Positions 9,784 to 16,885 are shown, counted from the stretch's first letter. The stretch is DNA of 24,868 bases from Bacillota bacterium (GCA_023435435.1 JAEYRW010000147.1:1-24868), one strand, 5' to 3'. Notes: a model not told the origin generated them from the sequence alone. Translations and numbers: made by a program.

Positions 9784-9821
9784 GACCACAAAAAAAGAAG
9801 TCCACATGTCCACAAAAAAAC
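9784..9821 (-). repeat. Direct repeat with two poly-U runs in the pyrG leader
   Basis: The leader contains TTTTTTTGTGGAC and TTTTTTTGTGGTC, separated by a short spacer that itself repeats TGTGGAC, just upstream of the Shine-Dalgarno. No strong hairpin directly precedes either U-run, so I do not call an attenuator. A role in nucleotide-responsive slippage or antitermination cannot be excluded. Confidence 0.45.
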
Positions 9822-9919
9822 GCTCAAGTCCGTGCGCACGCTGCCTTCGGGGTCAATAAGTAAGGCGGCGGCGCGGCTGACCCAGCGGATGTTGCAGGGC
9901 GCGGCGCCCCGATGTGGCG

Positions 9920-9936
9920 TGTGAACACCGTTCACA
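9920..9936. promoter_or_regulatory. Palindrome, possible operator, near the pyrG start site
   Basis: TGTGAAC-ACC-GTTCACA is a perfect 7-bp inverted repeat. It lies about 8-24 bases downstream of the predicted start site of the pyrG promoter. The position and symmetry suit a repressor operator; the protein is unknown. It could instead act as a small RNA hairpin at the mRNA 5' end. Confidence 0.5.
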
Positions 9937-9949
9937 AAACAATAGTGTG

Positions 9950-9978
9950 ATTATACCCCGCGTGTGCGAACGTGTCAA
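9950..9978 (-). promoter_or_regulatory. Consensus sigma-A promoter of pyrG
   Basis: On the minus strand TTGACA (9973-9978) and TATAAT (9950-9955) are spaced by exactly 17 bases, matching consensus at every position. The start site should lie near 9943. Confidence 0.93.
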
Positions 9979-10028
9979 TGTGCTGAGAGTTAATTTTGGC
10001 CTGTGCCTTCCGGCCGCCACGTATGGCA

Positions 10029-10059
10029 AAGGCCCCGCGCCTTCATGACGCGGGGCCTT
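10029..10059 (-). terminator. Terminator of the metallophosphoesterase gene
   Basis: AAGGCCCCGCG pairs perfectly with CGCGGGGCCTT (11 bp, 9-nt loop), about 14 nt after the stop codon. The U-run after it is short, but the stem is very stable. Confidence 0.8.
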
Positions 10060-10073
10060 CCCGTTCCTTGGAA

Positions 10074-12056
10074 CTATTGCTTGATGATCCCAAATGTGTC
10101 GACGACGGCGGGCGTCTCGGGATCGACATTCTGGTCGATCTCGTAGGTAATCGCGGTCAGGCGGTTCCCGTCGATGGTGATGCCCATGAAGTTCTGAACG
10201 GCCGCGCGAACCGGGCGAGAGGCGTCGTTGGGATCCGCGCCGTACTTGGCCGCGTGGTTTTCGTCGGCAGCGTCGAACAGTTCGTAATAGCCTACGGACA
10301 TGTCCTTGTTTTTGTAATAGGTCTTCGCACCCGCGGTGGCGGGGATGACGTAGATGGGGCCTGCGGGATTGACCGAATAGGCAATCTCCAGATCGCCGAA
10401 CGCCTCGGTCTGGGTCTGGGGCTCTACCGCCGCGCCCGCGACGATGGGCTTGGTGCGCGCGTAGATGTGGTCGTGGCCCTGGAGCACCAGATCGACGCCC
10501 AGCTCGCTCAGAAGCGGCGCGACCAGCGTGCGCACGCCGTTTTTCTCGCTCATGATGTCGTCGTCGGAGGCGTGGTTCGAGGTGGAATAGGGACCCTTGT
10601 GAATGACGACGATCAACCACTGCGCGCCGGCCGTCTTTGCGGAAACCGCGTCGCCCTTGAGCCACTGAATCTGCGCGGGGGTGAAGTCCGCGTATTCGGG
10701 GGAATCCTCATTGGTATTGAGGAAAATGAAATGCGCGTTTTCATAGTCAAAGGAGAAGTACGCGCCCGAGGCGGTGGGAGAGTACGGCGCTTCGAGGATA
10801 TCCAGATGCTCATAGAAGCTGTTCAAGTCCTCGTCGTGGTTGCCTGCCGCGGCCACGATGGTCGTGGTAAGAAGCATATCCTTCGCGTGGCCGAACAGCC
10901 AGTCCCACTGCTGCTCATTGAGCCCGGTATCCACAAGATCGCCGTTGATCGTCATGAATTCGGCGTCCGCGACGGTCTCCATCGCCTTGGCAAAGCTGTG
11001 CGCGGAGAGCGCCGCTTCTTCCTCGCTCTTGGCCTGGGAATCCGCGAGGTCCACAAACGTAAACGCGCCATCCATGGCGGCGGTCTCAAACGAGCCCGCG
11101 TCGCTCCACAGATCAAGGGAGGCGTCGCCCACCCGGAATGCGTACGCGGTGCCGGGCTGAAGGCCCACGGCCTCCGCCTTATGCACCACCTCGGCGGGGG
11201 CGTTGGTGGAGACCGAGAAGCGGCCCGCAAACGTCATGGCGTCTGTAAAATCCGGCACGGCATCCGTCTTTTCCACCACCTGTACGTCGCTCCCGGCGGA
11301 GGCAAGGGTGGTGTACCAGGTAAAGCCCTTCCTGGTGTACACGTCTCCGTTGAAGGTGACGGTTACCTTGGAAACCGTGCCAAGGGGCGCGGCGGGATCG
11401 GGCACGAGCACCTGGGACTCTGTAACGGCCGCGGACGCTTCCGAAAGTGCCACGATGCCCAGCTCGAACCAAAGATCACTGCTCTCCCCGTCGTCCTGGT
11501 GTACCTCCGCCGCAATGACATTTTCACCGGCGGTCAGAAGCTCGACGGGCAGGGTGAACGTTTCCTCCTTGGGTTTAAACTTGGCGGAAGTATCGTAGGC
11601 GATTTCAACGCCATCGTCGATGCCCCGGCGGAACGCTTCAACGCCGTTGACGTAAACAACGCAGCCGTCGTCCACATGCACGTAGACTTCAAGGCCCGTG
11701 TAGCCGGTGAGATCGGGTACCTCAACGGTGGTACGGAAATAGGTCGTGAGGTATTTATTGGTCGCGTCGGGGCCGAACCCGACGACGGTTCCCATGGGAA
11801 GGGACGGGTCTGTCTCGGAATAATCGTCGCCAAAGCCGAGCGGCGCGGCGCCCGCGGCCCATTGAGAATCGTCAAAGCCCGCGTCCTTCCACGCGGCGTC
11901 CGTGATTTCGCCCTGGTCCCAATACGTCCACTGAGCGTCGCGCGCGAGCAGCGTCAGATTGGTGGCCGCTTCGCCCAGCGCGGGACTGATGGAACATGCG
12001 CCGATCGCAAGAACCAAGGTGAGCAGCGCGGCAAGTGCCTTTTTCCACTGATGCAT
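10074..12056 (-). CDS. Exported metallophosphoesterase, purple-acid-phosphatase-like
   Basis: The 660-residue protein begins with a clear signal peptide (KK, then a hydrophobic stretch ending near SPALGEA). Residues from about 35 to 200 form a beta-rich module with a galactose-binding-like pattern (GLEVYVHVDDGCVVYVNG). A fibronectin-like purple acid phosphatase N-domain follows, with GLQPGTAYAFRVG. The calcineurin-like core shows NGDLVD (D373), AGNHDE (H407), VIHKGPYS and GHDHIYAR (H528, H530), which bind the two metals. It should hydrolyse phosphate esters outside the cell. Upstream in-frame ATGs at 12062 and 12071 exist, but GGAG lies seven bases before the ATG at 12056, so that start is preferred. 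The natural substrate cannot be told from sequence. Confidence 0.9.
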   Translation of the reverse strand: MHQWKKALAALLTLVLAIGACSISPALGEAATNLTLLARDAQWTYWDQGEITDAAWKDAGFDDSQWAAGAAPLGFGDDYSETDPSLPMGTVVGFGPDATNKYLTTYFRTTVEVPDLTGYTGLEVYVHVDDGCVVYVNGVEAFRRGIDDGVEIAYDTSAKFKPKEETFTLPVELLTAGENVIAAEVHQDDGESSDLWFELGIVALSEASAAVTESQVLVPDPAAPLGTVSKVTVTFNGDVYTRKGFTWYTTLASAGSDVQVVEKTDAVPDFTDAMTFAGRFSVSTNAPAEVVHKAEAVGLQPGTAYAFRVGDASLDLWSDAGSFETAAMDGAFTFVDLADSQAKSEEEAALSAHSFAKAMETVADAEFMTINGDLVDTGLNEQQWDWLFGHAKDMLLTTTIVAAAGNHDEDLNSFYEHLDILEAPYSPTASGAYFSFDYENAHFIFLNTNEDSPEYADFTPAQIQWLKGDAVSAKTAGAQWLIVVIHKGPYSTSNHASDDDIMSEKNGVRTLVAPLLSELGVDLVLQGHDHIYARTKPIVAGAAVEPQTQTEAFGDLEIAYSVNPAGPIYVIPATAGAKTYYKNKDMSVGYYELFDAADENHAAKYGADPNDASRPVRAAVQNFMGITIDGNRLTAITYEIDQNVDPETPAVVDTFGIIKQ

Positions 12057-12126
12057 ATCCATTCTCCTCATTGCATATCTCGATCGCCCCGCCGCACGGT
12101 TCCCGCCAGCGGGCCGCCTCGGATCG

Positions 12127-12272
12127 TTATTCCCCGTCCACGATGACGTACCGGTCGATCACGCGGTCGAGGGAGCCGGTGCCGTTCTCCTCGCTTACGC
12201 GCAGATTGCCGGAGGGACGATAAGGGTCGCTGCCGCCGTCAAGACAAGCAGGATGCCGATGAACCGTCCCAT
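12127..12272 (-). pseudogene. Small secreted-peptide gene, apparently frameshifted
   Basis: An ATG at 12272 follows GGAGGG at a spacing of eight. It encodes MGRFIGILLVLTAAATLIVP and then PAICA before a stop at 12195-12197: 25 residues that look exactly like a signal peptide ending in an AxA-type cleavage site. Shifting by one base at that point opens a second frame ending at 12127 with the polar tail VSEENGTGSLDRVIDRYVIV and DGE. Together they would form a secreted peptide of roughly 48 residues. Either the gene is broken, or the read has a one-base error, or the 25-mer alone is made. No slippery heptamer is visible. The function is not recognised. It lies upstream of, and in the same direction as, the phosphoesterase gene. 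Confidence 0.4.
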
Positions 12273-12334
12273 GATGGTTTCCCTCCTTCATGTTCTGAAA
12301 AGAGCGTACCATCCCTTTGTCCGGTGGACATCGA

Positions 12335-12358
12335 ATCGCCATAAAATCGCCGTAAAAT
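12335..12358. repeat. Short tandem repeat between the divergent units
   Basis: Two 11-bp units, ATCGCCATAAA and ATCGCCGTAAA, lie in tandem and are followed by AT. They sit between the minus-strand small peptide gene and the plus-strand T-box promoter. A regulator binding site is possible but unproven. Confidence 0.45.
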
Positions 12359-12387
12359 GCCGCCCCCCCGCCACCGCGATTTCATCC

Positions 12388-12416
12388 TTGACAAGCGCGT
12401 AAAACCATGCTAGACT
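12388..12416 (+). promoter_or_regulatory. Sigma-A promoter of the T-box operon
   Basis: TTGACA (12388-12393) and TAGACT (12411-12416) are spaced by 17 bases. The start site is expected near 12423, just before the T-box stem I. Confidence 0.9.
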
Positions 12417-12422
12417 TTGCGT

Positions 12423-12691
12423 AAAATGAAACGGCTGGGACCGGAAAGAAGTACGCTGCGGAACCCCTTCAGAGAGCCGCCGGACGGTGCGAGGCGGCGG
12501 GAGAACGCACCCGAATACATTCCGAGAGCCGCGGGCTGAACCGAAGTAGGCCGCGCCGGGTGCGCCCGTTACAGCGACAGGGTATACGGCCGTCCGGCCC
12601 GTACCCGGCAAGGGCACCCGCCGCGAGGCGGGGCCGAAGCGAGGTGGTACCACGGGAAATTCCCGTCCTCCGTCAGGAGGACGGTTTTTTT
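12423..12691 (+). promoter_or_regulatory. T-box leader, specifier UAC (tyrosine)
   Basis: T-boxes sense uncharged tRNA and let transcription continue when it is bound. Stem I is closed by GGCT/AGCC (12433-12436, 12527-12530) and CGGAA/TTCCG (12442-12446, 12520-12524). Its specifier loop has AGTA (12450-12453) opposite GAA (12513-12515), followed by UAC at 12516-12518 and the usual purine A. AGAGAG (12471) and GGTGCGAGG (12486) mark the distal loops. The T-box core GAGGTGGTACCACGG (12641-12655) holds UGGU, which fits a tRNA ending ACCA, as tRNA-Tyr does. The terminator CCGTCCTCC-GTCA-GGAGGACGG with seven U ends at 12691. The T-box call is very secure; the tyrosine call rests on loop alignment. 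Confidence 0.95.
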
Positions 12692-12722
12692 GTACGCGAA
12701 AGCGGAAGAACGGAGGAAGCAT

Positions 12723-14351
12723 ATGGTCATTACCGAAATTCTTGAGAAGAACGCGCGGCTGTATCCCGACGACGTGGCCCTGGTCGAGATCAACCCCGAA
12801 CAGCGCGAGACGCGAAGAACCTGGAAGGAATACGACCTCATCGAGCCCCAGGGCGACCGCGCTTACCGGCGGGAGATTACCTGGCACGTGTTCAACGAAA
12901 AGGCCAACCGCTTCGCGAACCTGCTTCTGGGCAGCGGCGTCAAGCGGGGCGATAAGATCGGCATCCTCATGATGAACAACCTCGAGTGGCTGCCCGTCTA
13001 CTTCGGCGTCCTGAAGTCCGGCGCCATGGCGGTGCCCATGAACTTCCGCTACGGCCCGGAGGAGATCCTCTACTGCGCGAACCTCGCGGACGTGGACATT
13101 CTGGTGTTCGGCCCGGAGTTCATCGGACGCATCGAGGAGATCGCGGACGAGCTCAAATGCCGCCTTCTGTACTGCGGTCCCGGCGTCACCCCGTCCTTTG
13201 CCGACAGCTATCAGGAGCTCACCGCCAACTGCTCCTCCAAGTCCCCCGAAATCCCCATGGGGGAGGAAGACGAGGCGGCCATCTATTTCTCTTCCGGCAC
13301 AACGGGCTTTCCCAAGGCGATCCTCCACACCCACAAGAGCCTCATGCACGCGGTGTACACCGAACAGGCACACCACGGTCAGACCAGGGAGGACATCTTC
13401 CTGTGCATCCCGCCCCTCTACCACACGGGCGCGAAGATGCACTGGTTCGGAAGCTTCCTGGTGGGCGGCAAGGCGATTTTGCTCAAGGGCACCCGGCCGG
13501 AGTACATCCTTGACGCGGTTTCGAAGGAAAAATGCTCCATCGTGTGGCTGCTGGTGCCGTGGGCGCAGGACATACTGGCGTCCCTCGACCGGGGGGATCT
13601 GAAGATTGCCGACTACGACCTATCCCATTGGCGGCTCATGCACATCGGCGCGCAGCCCGTGCCCCAGTCGCTCATCAAGCGGTGGCTTGCCTACTTCCCC
13701 CGCCACCAGTACGACACCAACTACGGGCTTTCGGAATCCATCGGCCCCGGCTGCGTGCACCTGGGCGTAGAAAACGTCCACAAGGTGGGCGCCATCGGCA
13801 TCCCCGGCTACGGCTGGCAGGCGAAAATCGTGGACGAGACGGGCGCGGAGGTGACCGGCGAGGCTGTGGGCGAGCTTTGCGTCAAGGGCGACGGCGTCAT
13901 GGTGTGCTACTACAAGGACCCCAAGGCGACGGCGGAAGTGCTCAAGGACGGCTGGCTCTATACCGGCGATATGGCCATGCGCGACGCGGACGGGTTCATC
14001 TTCCTGGTGGACCGCAAAAAGGATGTCATCATTACCGGCGGCGAGAACATCTATCCGGTGCAGATCGAGGACTTCCTGAACGCGCATCCCTCCGTCAAGG
14101 ACGTGGCGGTGATCGGGCTTCCCGACCCGCGGCTGGGCGAGATCACCTGCGCCATCCTCCAGATTGTGCAGGGAAGGAGCCTCACCGAGGAAGAAGTGGC
14201 CGAATACTGCAAAAAACTTCCCCGCTACAAGCGCCCGCGGAGGGTGATCTTCGCGGACGTGCCCCGAAACCCCACCGGCAAAATTGAGAAACCCAAGCTG
14301 CGCAGGATGTACGGCGGCGAGGGCCTCGTGGCGAACCAGAACCAAAGCTAA
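12723..14351 (+). CDS. AMP-forming acyl-CoA ligase (ANL superfamily)
   Basis: This enzyme should activate a carboxylic acid as an acyl-adenylate and transfer it to CoA. The 542-residue product carries the P-loop-like YFSSGTTGFPK (residues 188-198), YTGD with D416, the hinge region DRKKDVIITGGENIYP with R431, and the catalytic lysine K520 in PTGKIEKPKL. The start is the ATG at 12723, preceded by GGAGG; an earlier frame start at 12690 lies in the terminator U-run. It is the first gene of a three-gene T-box operon, so its substrate is probably linked to the sensed amino acid. An aryl acid that can be converted to tyrosine is one hypothesis. The sequence alone does not identify the acid. Confidence 0.92.
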   Translation: MVITEILEKNARLYPDDVALVEINPEQRETRRTWKEYDLIEPQGDRAYRREITWHVFNEKANRFANLLLGSGVKRGDKIGILMMNNLEWLPVYFGVLKSGAMAVPMNFRYGPEEILYCANLADVDILVFGPEFIGRIEEIADELKCRLLYCGPGVTPSFADSYQELTANCSSKSPEIPMGEEDEAAIYFSSGTTGFPKAILHTHKSLMHAVYTEQAHHGQTREDIFLCIPPLYHTGAKMHWFGSFLVGGKAILLKGTRPEYILDAVSKEKCSIVWLLVPWAQDILASLDRGDLKIADYDLSHWRLMHIGAQPVPQSLIKRWLAYFPRHQYDTNYGLSESIGPGCVHLGVENVHKVGAIGIPGYGWQAKIVDETGAEVTGEAVGELCVKGDGVMVCYYKDPKATAEVLKDGWLYTGDMAMRDADGFIFLVDRKKDVIITGGENIYPVQIEDFLNAHPSVKDVAVIGLPDPRLGEITCAILQIVQGRSLTEEEVAEYCKKLPRYKRPRRVIFADVPRNPTGKIEKPKLRRMYGGEGLVANQNQS

Positions 14352-14372
14352 AAAGATGCGGAGGAAACACAC

Positions 14373-15548
14373 ATGAATCGGTACGTCCGGCTGATCCTGG
14401 CGGTGGTCGCGCTTCTCCTGGCTGGCATCATTTACGCCTGGTCCTTCCTGAAGGTTCCCCTCGCCCAGAACGTGTTCGCGCAGGCGAGCGCGGCCCAGCT
14501 TCAGCTCAACTACACGCTGACCTTGTGCTTCTTCTGCCTGAGCGGCGTGTTCTCGGGCTATCTCGCCCGGAAGATTCCCGCAAACGTGCGCATGCTTGTC
14601 GGCGCGGCGCTGGTGGCGGCCGGGTTCATCCTCGTCTCCCGGCTGGAGACCGGCGCGAGCCTTTTCCGGCTGTACTTCGGCTACGGCTTCCTGGCGGGCG
14701 CGGGCATCGGCACGGTGTACAACACCGTCATTTCCGTCACCAACGCATGGTTTCCCGACCGCAAGGGCTTCGCCTCCGGCGCGATGATGCTGGGCTTCGG
14801 CTTCTCCGCCATGGTGTTGGGAAACCTCGCCGTGAAGCTCTTCGACACATCCATCGGCTGGCGCGGCACCTTCCTCTGGTACGGCGTGGGCATCGGCGCG
14901 CTTCTGGCGCTCATCGGACTCGTCATTCGGCTGCCCAGACCCGGCGAGGTGCCAGCCCGCGCCGTGCAGGCCGCCACCGACGGCAAGGACTACACCACCC
15001 TTCAGATGCTGAAGCGGCCCTCCTTCTGGCTTTTGTACGCCTTTTGCACCATGATCGGCATGGTGGGCGCCACCGCCATCGGCCAGTCCAAGCAGTTCAT
15101 GGGCAGCATGGGCGCGTCCGCCGCCACCGTGGCCTTGGGCGCGAGCATGATTTCCGTCATGAACGGGCTGGGGCGGCTCATTTCGGGCACCATGTTCGAC
15201 AAATTGGGGCTGCGCAAGACCCAGTACGTCAACAGCGCGGTTCTCATCGTCGCGCCGGTCACCATGCTTTTGGCCGCGAAGACGAGCTCCCCCGCCCTGG
15301 CGTTCATCGGGCTTTGCCTGTGCGGCCTTGCCTATTCCTTCGCGCCCACGGTGACGGCCACCTTCTCGCTGGCGTTCTTCGGGCGCAAGAATTTCCCCCT
15401 CAACTTTCCGGTGCTCACCCTCACGCTCATTCCCGCGTCCTTCGCGGCCACGGCGCTTGCGCCCACGAGCTACATGACCACCTACCTGATCCTCACCGGC
15501 ATCGCGGTGTTCGGCGCCACCCTCAACCTGTTCATCAGAAAGGCGTAG
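14373..15548 (+). CDS. MFS transporter, oxalate/formate antiporter (OFA)-like family
   Basis: The 391-residue protein is almost all hydrophobic segments, consistent with 12 membrane helices. The first helix carries GIIYAWSFL, a hallmark of OFA-type carriers, and the loop after helix 4 reads NAWFPDRKGFASG. A polar linker near residues 188-210 separates the two six-helix halves. GGAGGA lies seven bases before the ATG, 21 nt after the ligase gene. OFA members carry small carboxylates. Placed between an acyl-CoA ligase and a UroD-like protein under a T-box, it most likely imports the acid that the ligase activates; this is inference from context. Confidence 0.9.
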   Translation: MNRYVRLILAVVALLLAGIIYAWSFLKVPLAQNVFAQASAAQLQLNYTLTLCFFCLSGVFSGYLARKIPANVRMLVGAALVAAGFILVSRLETGASLFRLYFGYGFLAGAGIGTVYNTVISVTNAWFPDRKGFASGAMMLGFGFSAMVLGNLAVKLFDTSIGWRGTFLWYGVGIGALLALIGLVIRLPRPGEVPARAVQAATDGKDYTTLQMLKRPSFWLLYAFCTMIGMVGATAIGQSKQFMGSMGASAATVALGASMISVMNGLGRLISGTMFDKLGLRKTQYVNSAVLIVAPVTMLLAAKTSSPALAFIGLCLCGLAYSFAPTVTATFSLAFFGRKNFPLNFPVLTLTLIPASFAATALAPTSYMTTYLILTGIAVFGATLNLFIRKA

Positions 15549-15549
15549 C

Positions 15550-16611
15550 ATGTCCTATTCCGATGGTTGGTCCGCCCTGAACCTCGAGATGCCCGCGCGG
15601 GTGCCGCGCACGGAATATTCCATCGCGGAGTACCACTTCCCCCTCATCCGGCGGGTGACTGGACTCGACGTATCCGACACGTCGAGTCCAGCCGAAAAGG
15701 CGCGCGCCCGGCGGGCCTTGCGCGAGGCGTGGAGCTTCGATTTTTCCTGGAGCACCTATCTTGTGACCCAGCTTCTCGAAAAAAAGCGCACCCGGATGGG
15801 GCACGCTGTGTACGGCGCAACCGGCGCCGACAAGGACACGCACATCGAGTGCCCCTTCTCGTCCCCGGAAGAGGCGCTGGCGTTTGATCCCCTCGAGACC
15901 TATGGGCCCATCGACGAGGCTGCCATGAAGGCCGCCTTCGAGGCGCACTACCGCAAAAACGTCGAAGCGCTCCCGAACGAGGTGAACATGACGGGGGTCT
16001 ATGTGACGCTCATCTCCGGACTCATCGAAATCTTCGGCTGGGAAATCATGCTGGAGGCGTTGGGCGACGACCCCGCGGGCTTCGGCGCGGTGGCGAACCG
16101 CTATGCGGACTGGATGATGCCCGCCTTTCGCGCCCTGGCCGCCGCAGACGTCCCCTGCGTCATGATCCACGACGACATCGTGTGGACCTCCGGCGCGTTT
16201 GTCAACCCCGCATGGTACCGCAAGTACGTTTTCCCCAACTACGCGCGGTACTTCGCGCCCATCCTCGAATCCGGCAAGAAGCTCGTCTATACCTCCGACG
16301 GCTGCTACACGCGGTTCATTGACGACATCGCCGCGGCCGGCGCCCAGGCATTCGTTCTCGAGCCCTCCACCGACATGGCCTATATCGCCCAGCGCTACGG
16401 GCGCACCCACGCATTCATCGGCAACGCCGATACCCGCGCCCTGCTCTCCGGTACCCCCGACGCCATCCGCGCCGAGGTCAAACGCTGCATGGACATCGGC
16501 AAAGCCTGCCCCGGCTTCCTCATGGCCGTCGGAAACCATATCCCCGCCAATACCCCCATCGAGAACTGCCTCATCTACGAGGAGGCATACAGGGAAATGT
16601 CGAGGAGATGA
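15550..16611 (+). CDS. Uroporphyrinogen decarboxylase superfamily protein (MtaA/CmuA-like)
   Basis: The 353-residue product fits the UroD TIM-barrel superfamily, which includes haem-pathway decarboxylases and cobamide-dependent methyltransferases. Supporting blocks are HDDIVWTSGAFVNPAWYRK, the central TSDGCYTRFIDDI (T248-C252) and the C-terminal GNADTRALLSGTP and GNHIPANTPIENC. Family members usually have HSDG and IGGID at the middle two; here the histidine is threonine and the glycine pair is GN, so metal binding or chemistry may differ. No corrinoid protein or methyltransferase partner lies nearby. The start is coupled to the MFS stop with one base between, with a weak ribosome site. A perfect 13-bp inverted repeat lies inside the 5' part of the gene. 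True haem synthesis is unlikely given the context. Confidence 0.8.
   Translation: MSYSDGWSALNLEMPARVPRTEYSIAEYHFPLIRRVTGLDVSDTSSPAEKARARRALREAWSFDFSWSTYLVTQLLEKKRTRMGHAVYGATGADKDTHIECPFSSPEEALAFDPLETYGPIDEAAMKAAFEAHYRKNVEALPNEVNMTGVYVTLISGLIEIFGWEIMLEALGDDPAGFGAVANRYADWMMPAFRALAAADVPCVMIHDDIVWTSGAFVNPAWYRKYVFPNYARYFAPILESGKKLVYTSDGCYTRFIDDIAAAGAQAFVLEPSTDMAYIAQRYGRTHAFIGNADTRALLSGTPDAIRAEVKRCMDIGKACPGFLMAVGNHIPANTPIENCLIYEEAYREMSRR
15659..15691. repeat. Perfect 13-bp inverted repeat inside the UroD-like gene
   Basis: CTGGACTCGACGT (15659-15671) and ACGTCGAGTCCAG (15679-15691) flank the loop ATCCGAC. The repeat lies about 110 bases into the coding sequence, over codons 37-47, and would form a very stable mRNA hairpin. 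Confidence 0.85.
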
Positions 16612-16634
16612 CGGCAGGGGCGCTGCCCCTGCAC
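16612..16634 (+). repeat. Gene-proximal hairpin of module A behind the UroD-like gene
   Basis: GCAGGGGC-GCT-GCCCCTGC (16614-16632) starts right after the stop codon and is followed by ACCC, as in the glmS copy read in gene sense. It is separated from its partner hairpin at 16786 by about 150 bp. Confidence 0.65.
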
Positions 16635-16635
16635 C

Positions 16636-16785
16636 CTCAGCGACCGACCGCATCGTATTAAAATACGTTGCGGTCGCACGGCAGCTTCGCCGCGGGGGAA
16701 GCTGGTCCCTGCGGAACTGAATTTGACGCATTTCATGCGGCAAATTCACCGACGCGACTTGGCTTGCCAAAGGCAGGCCAACCTC
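16636..16785. repeat. Run of four hairpins interrupting module A3
   Basis: Four inverted repeats follow one another: CGACCGCATCGTAT/ATACGTTGCGGTCG (16645-16676, 13 of 14 pairs), CAGCTTC/GAAGCTG (16682-16704), GAATTTG-CGCA/TGCG-CAAATTC (16719-16747), and TTGGCTTGCC/GGCAGGCCAA (16759-16781, one G-U pair). In the glmS copy the sequences on either side of this block are adjacent, so the block looks inserted. No coding frame is supported. Confidence 0.6.
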
Positions 16786-16812
16786 CAAGGGCCATTGTCC
16801 CTTGAGAATCCC
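16786..16812 (+). repeat. Distal half of module A behind the UroD-like gene (copy A3)
   Basis: CAAGGG-CCATTGT-CCCTTG is followed by GAATCCC, matching the glmS copy at nearly every base (one change in the hairpin). The next nine bases lead directly into the tail of module B2. Confidence 0.75.
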
Positions 16813-16821
16813 GGACAGGGA

Positions 16822-16885
16822 GAAATGCATATTTTATCCGCCGGATCGGTCGGGAGCCCAAGCCCCGGCCGATCCGATTTTATGC
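16822..16885 (-). repeat. Module B palindrome with tail (copy B2)
   Basis: CGGATCGGTCGGG (16842-16854) pairs with CCCGGCCGATCCG (16864-16876), with one G-U. In minus sense the tail is CGGATAAAATATGCATTTC (16840-16822), identical to B1 at 17 of 19 positions. The tail faces the UroD-like gene. Confidence 0.8.

Larger units (their letters stand above)
9763..10028. other. Intergenic region between pyrG and the phosphoesterase gene
   Basis: No gene is supported here. On the minus strand the region holds the pyrG promoter (9950-9978), a palindrome near the start site (9920-9936), a GGGCGCGGCGCCC block near 9898, a possible long-range pair GGGTCA/TGACCC (about 9854-9886), and the U-rich direct repeats next to the ribosome site. 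Frames overlapping it have no ribosome site or recognisable protein. Confidence 0.6.

Noticed and set aside
9996..12146. 716-codon plus-strand open frame antisense to the phosphoesterase
   Set aside because: The minus strand shows a signal peptide and all metallophosphoesterase motifs; this frame has none.
12511..12520. Other specifier readings in the T-box (AUA, ACA, GAA)
   Set aside because: The codon should be followed by one purine and then the closing helix TTCCG; only UAC-A fits, and codons ending in C are usual in specifiers.
12288..13442. 384-codon minus-strand frame over the T-box leader and ligase gene
   Set aside because: It crosses the T-box and its terminator and is antisense to conserved ligase motifs.
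13620..15551. 643-codon minus-strand open frame across the T-box operon
   Set aside because: It lies antisense to three genes with clear family motifs and has low-complexity HG/AEG-rich composition.
16802..16835. Promoter using TTGAGA of module A3
   Set aside because: Seventeen bases downstream there is no -10-like sequence, and the direction would be antisense into the aldolase gene.
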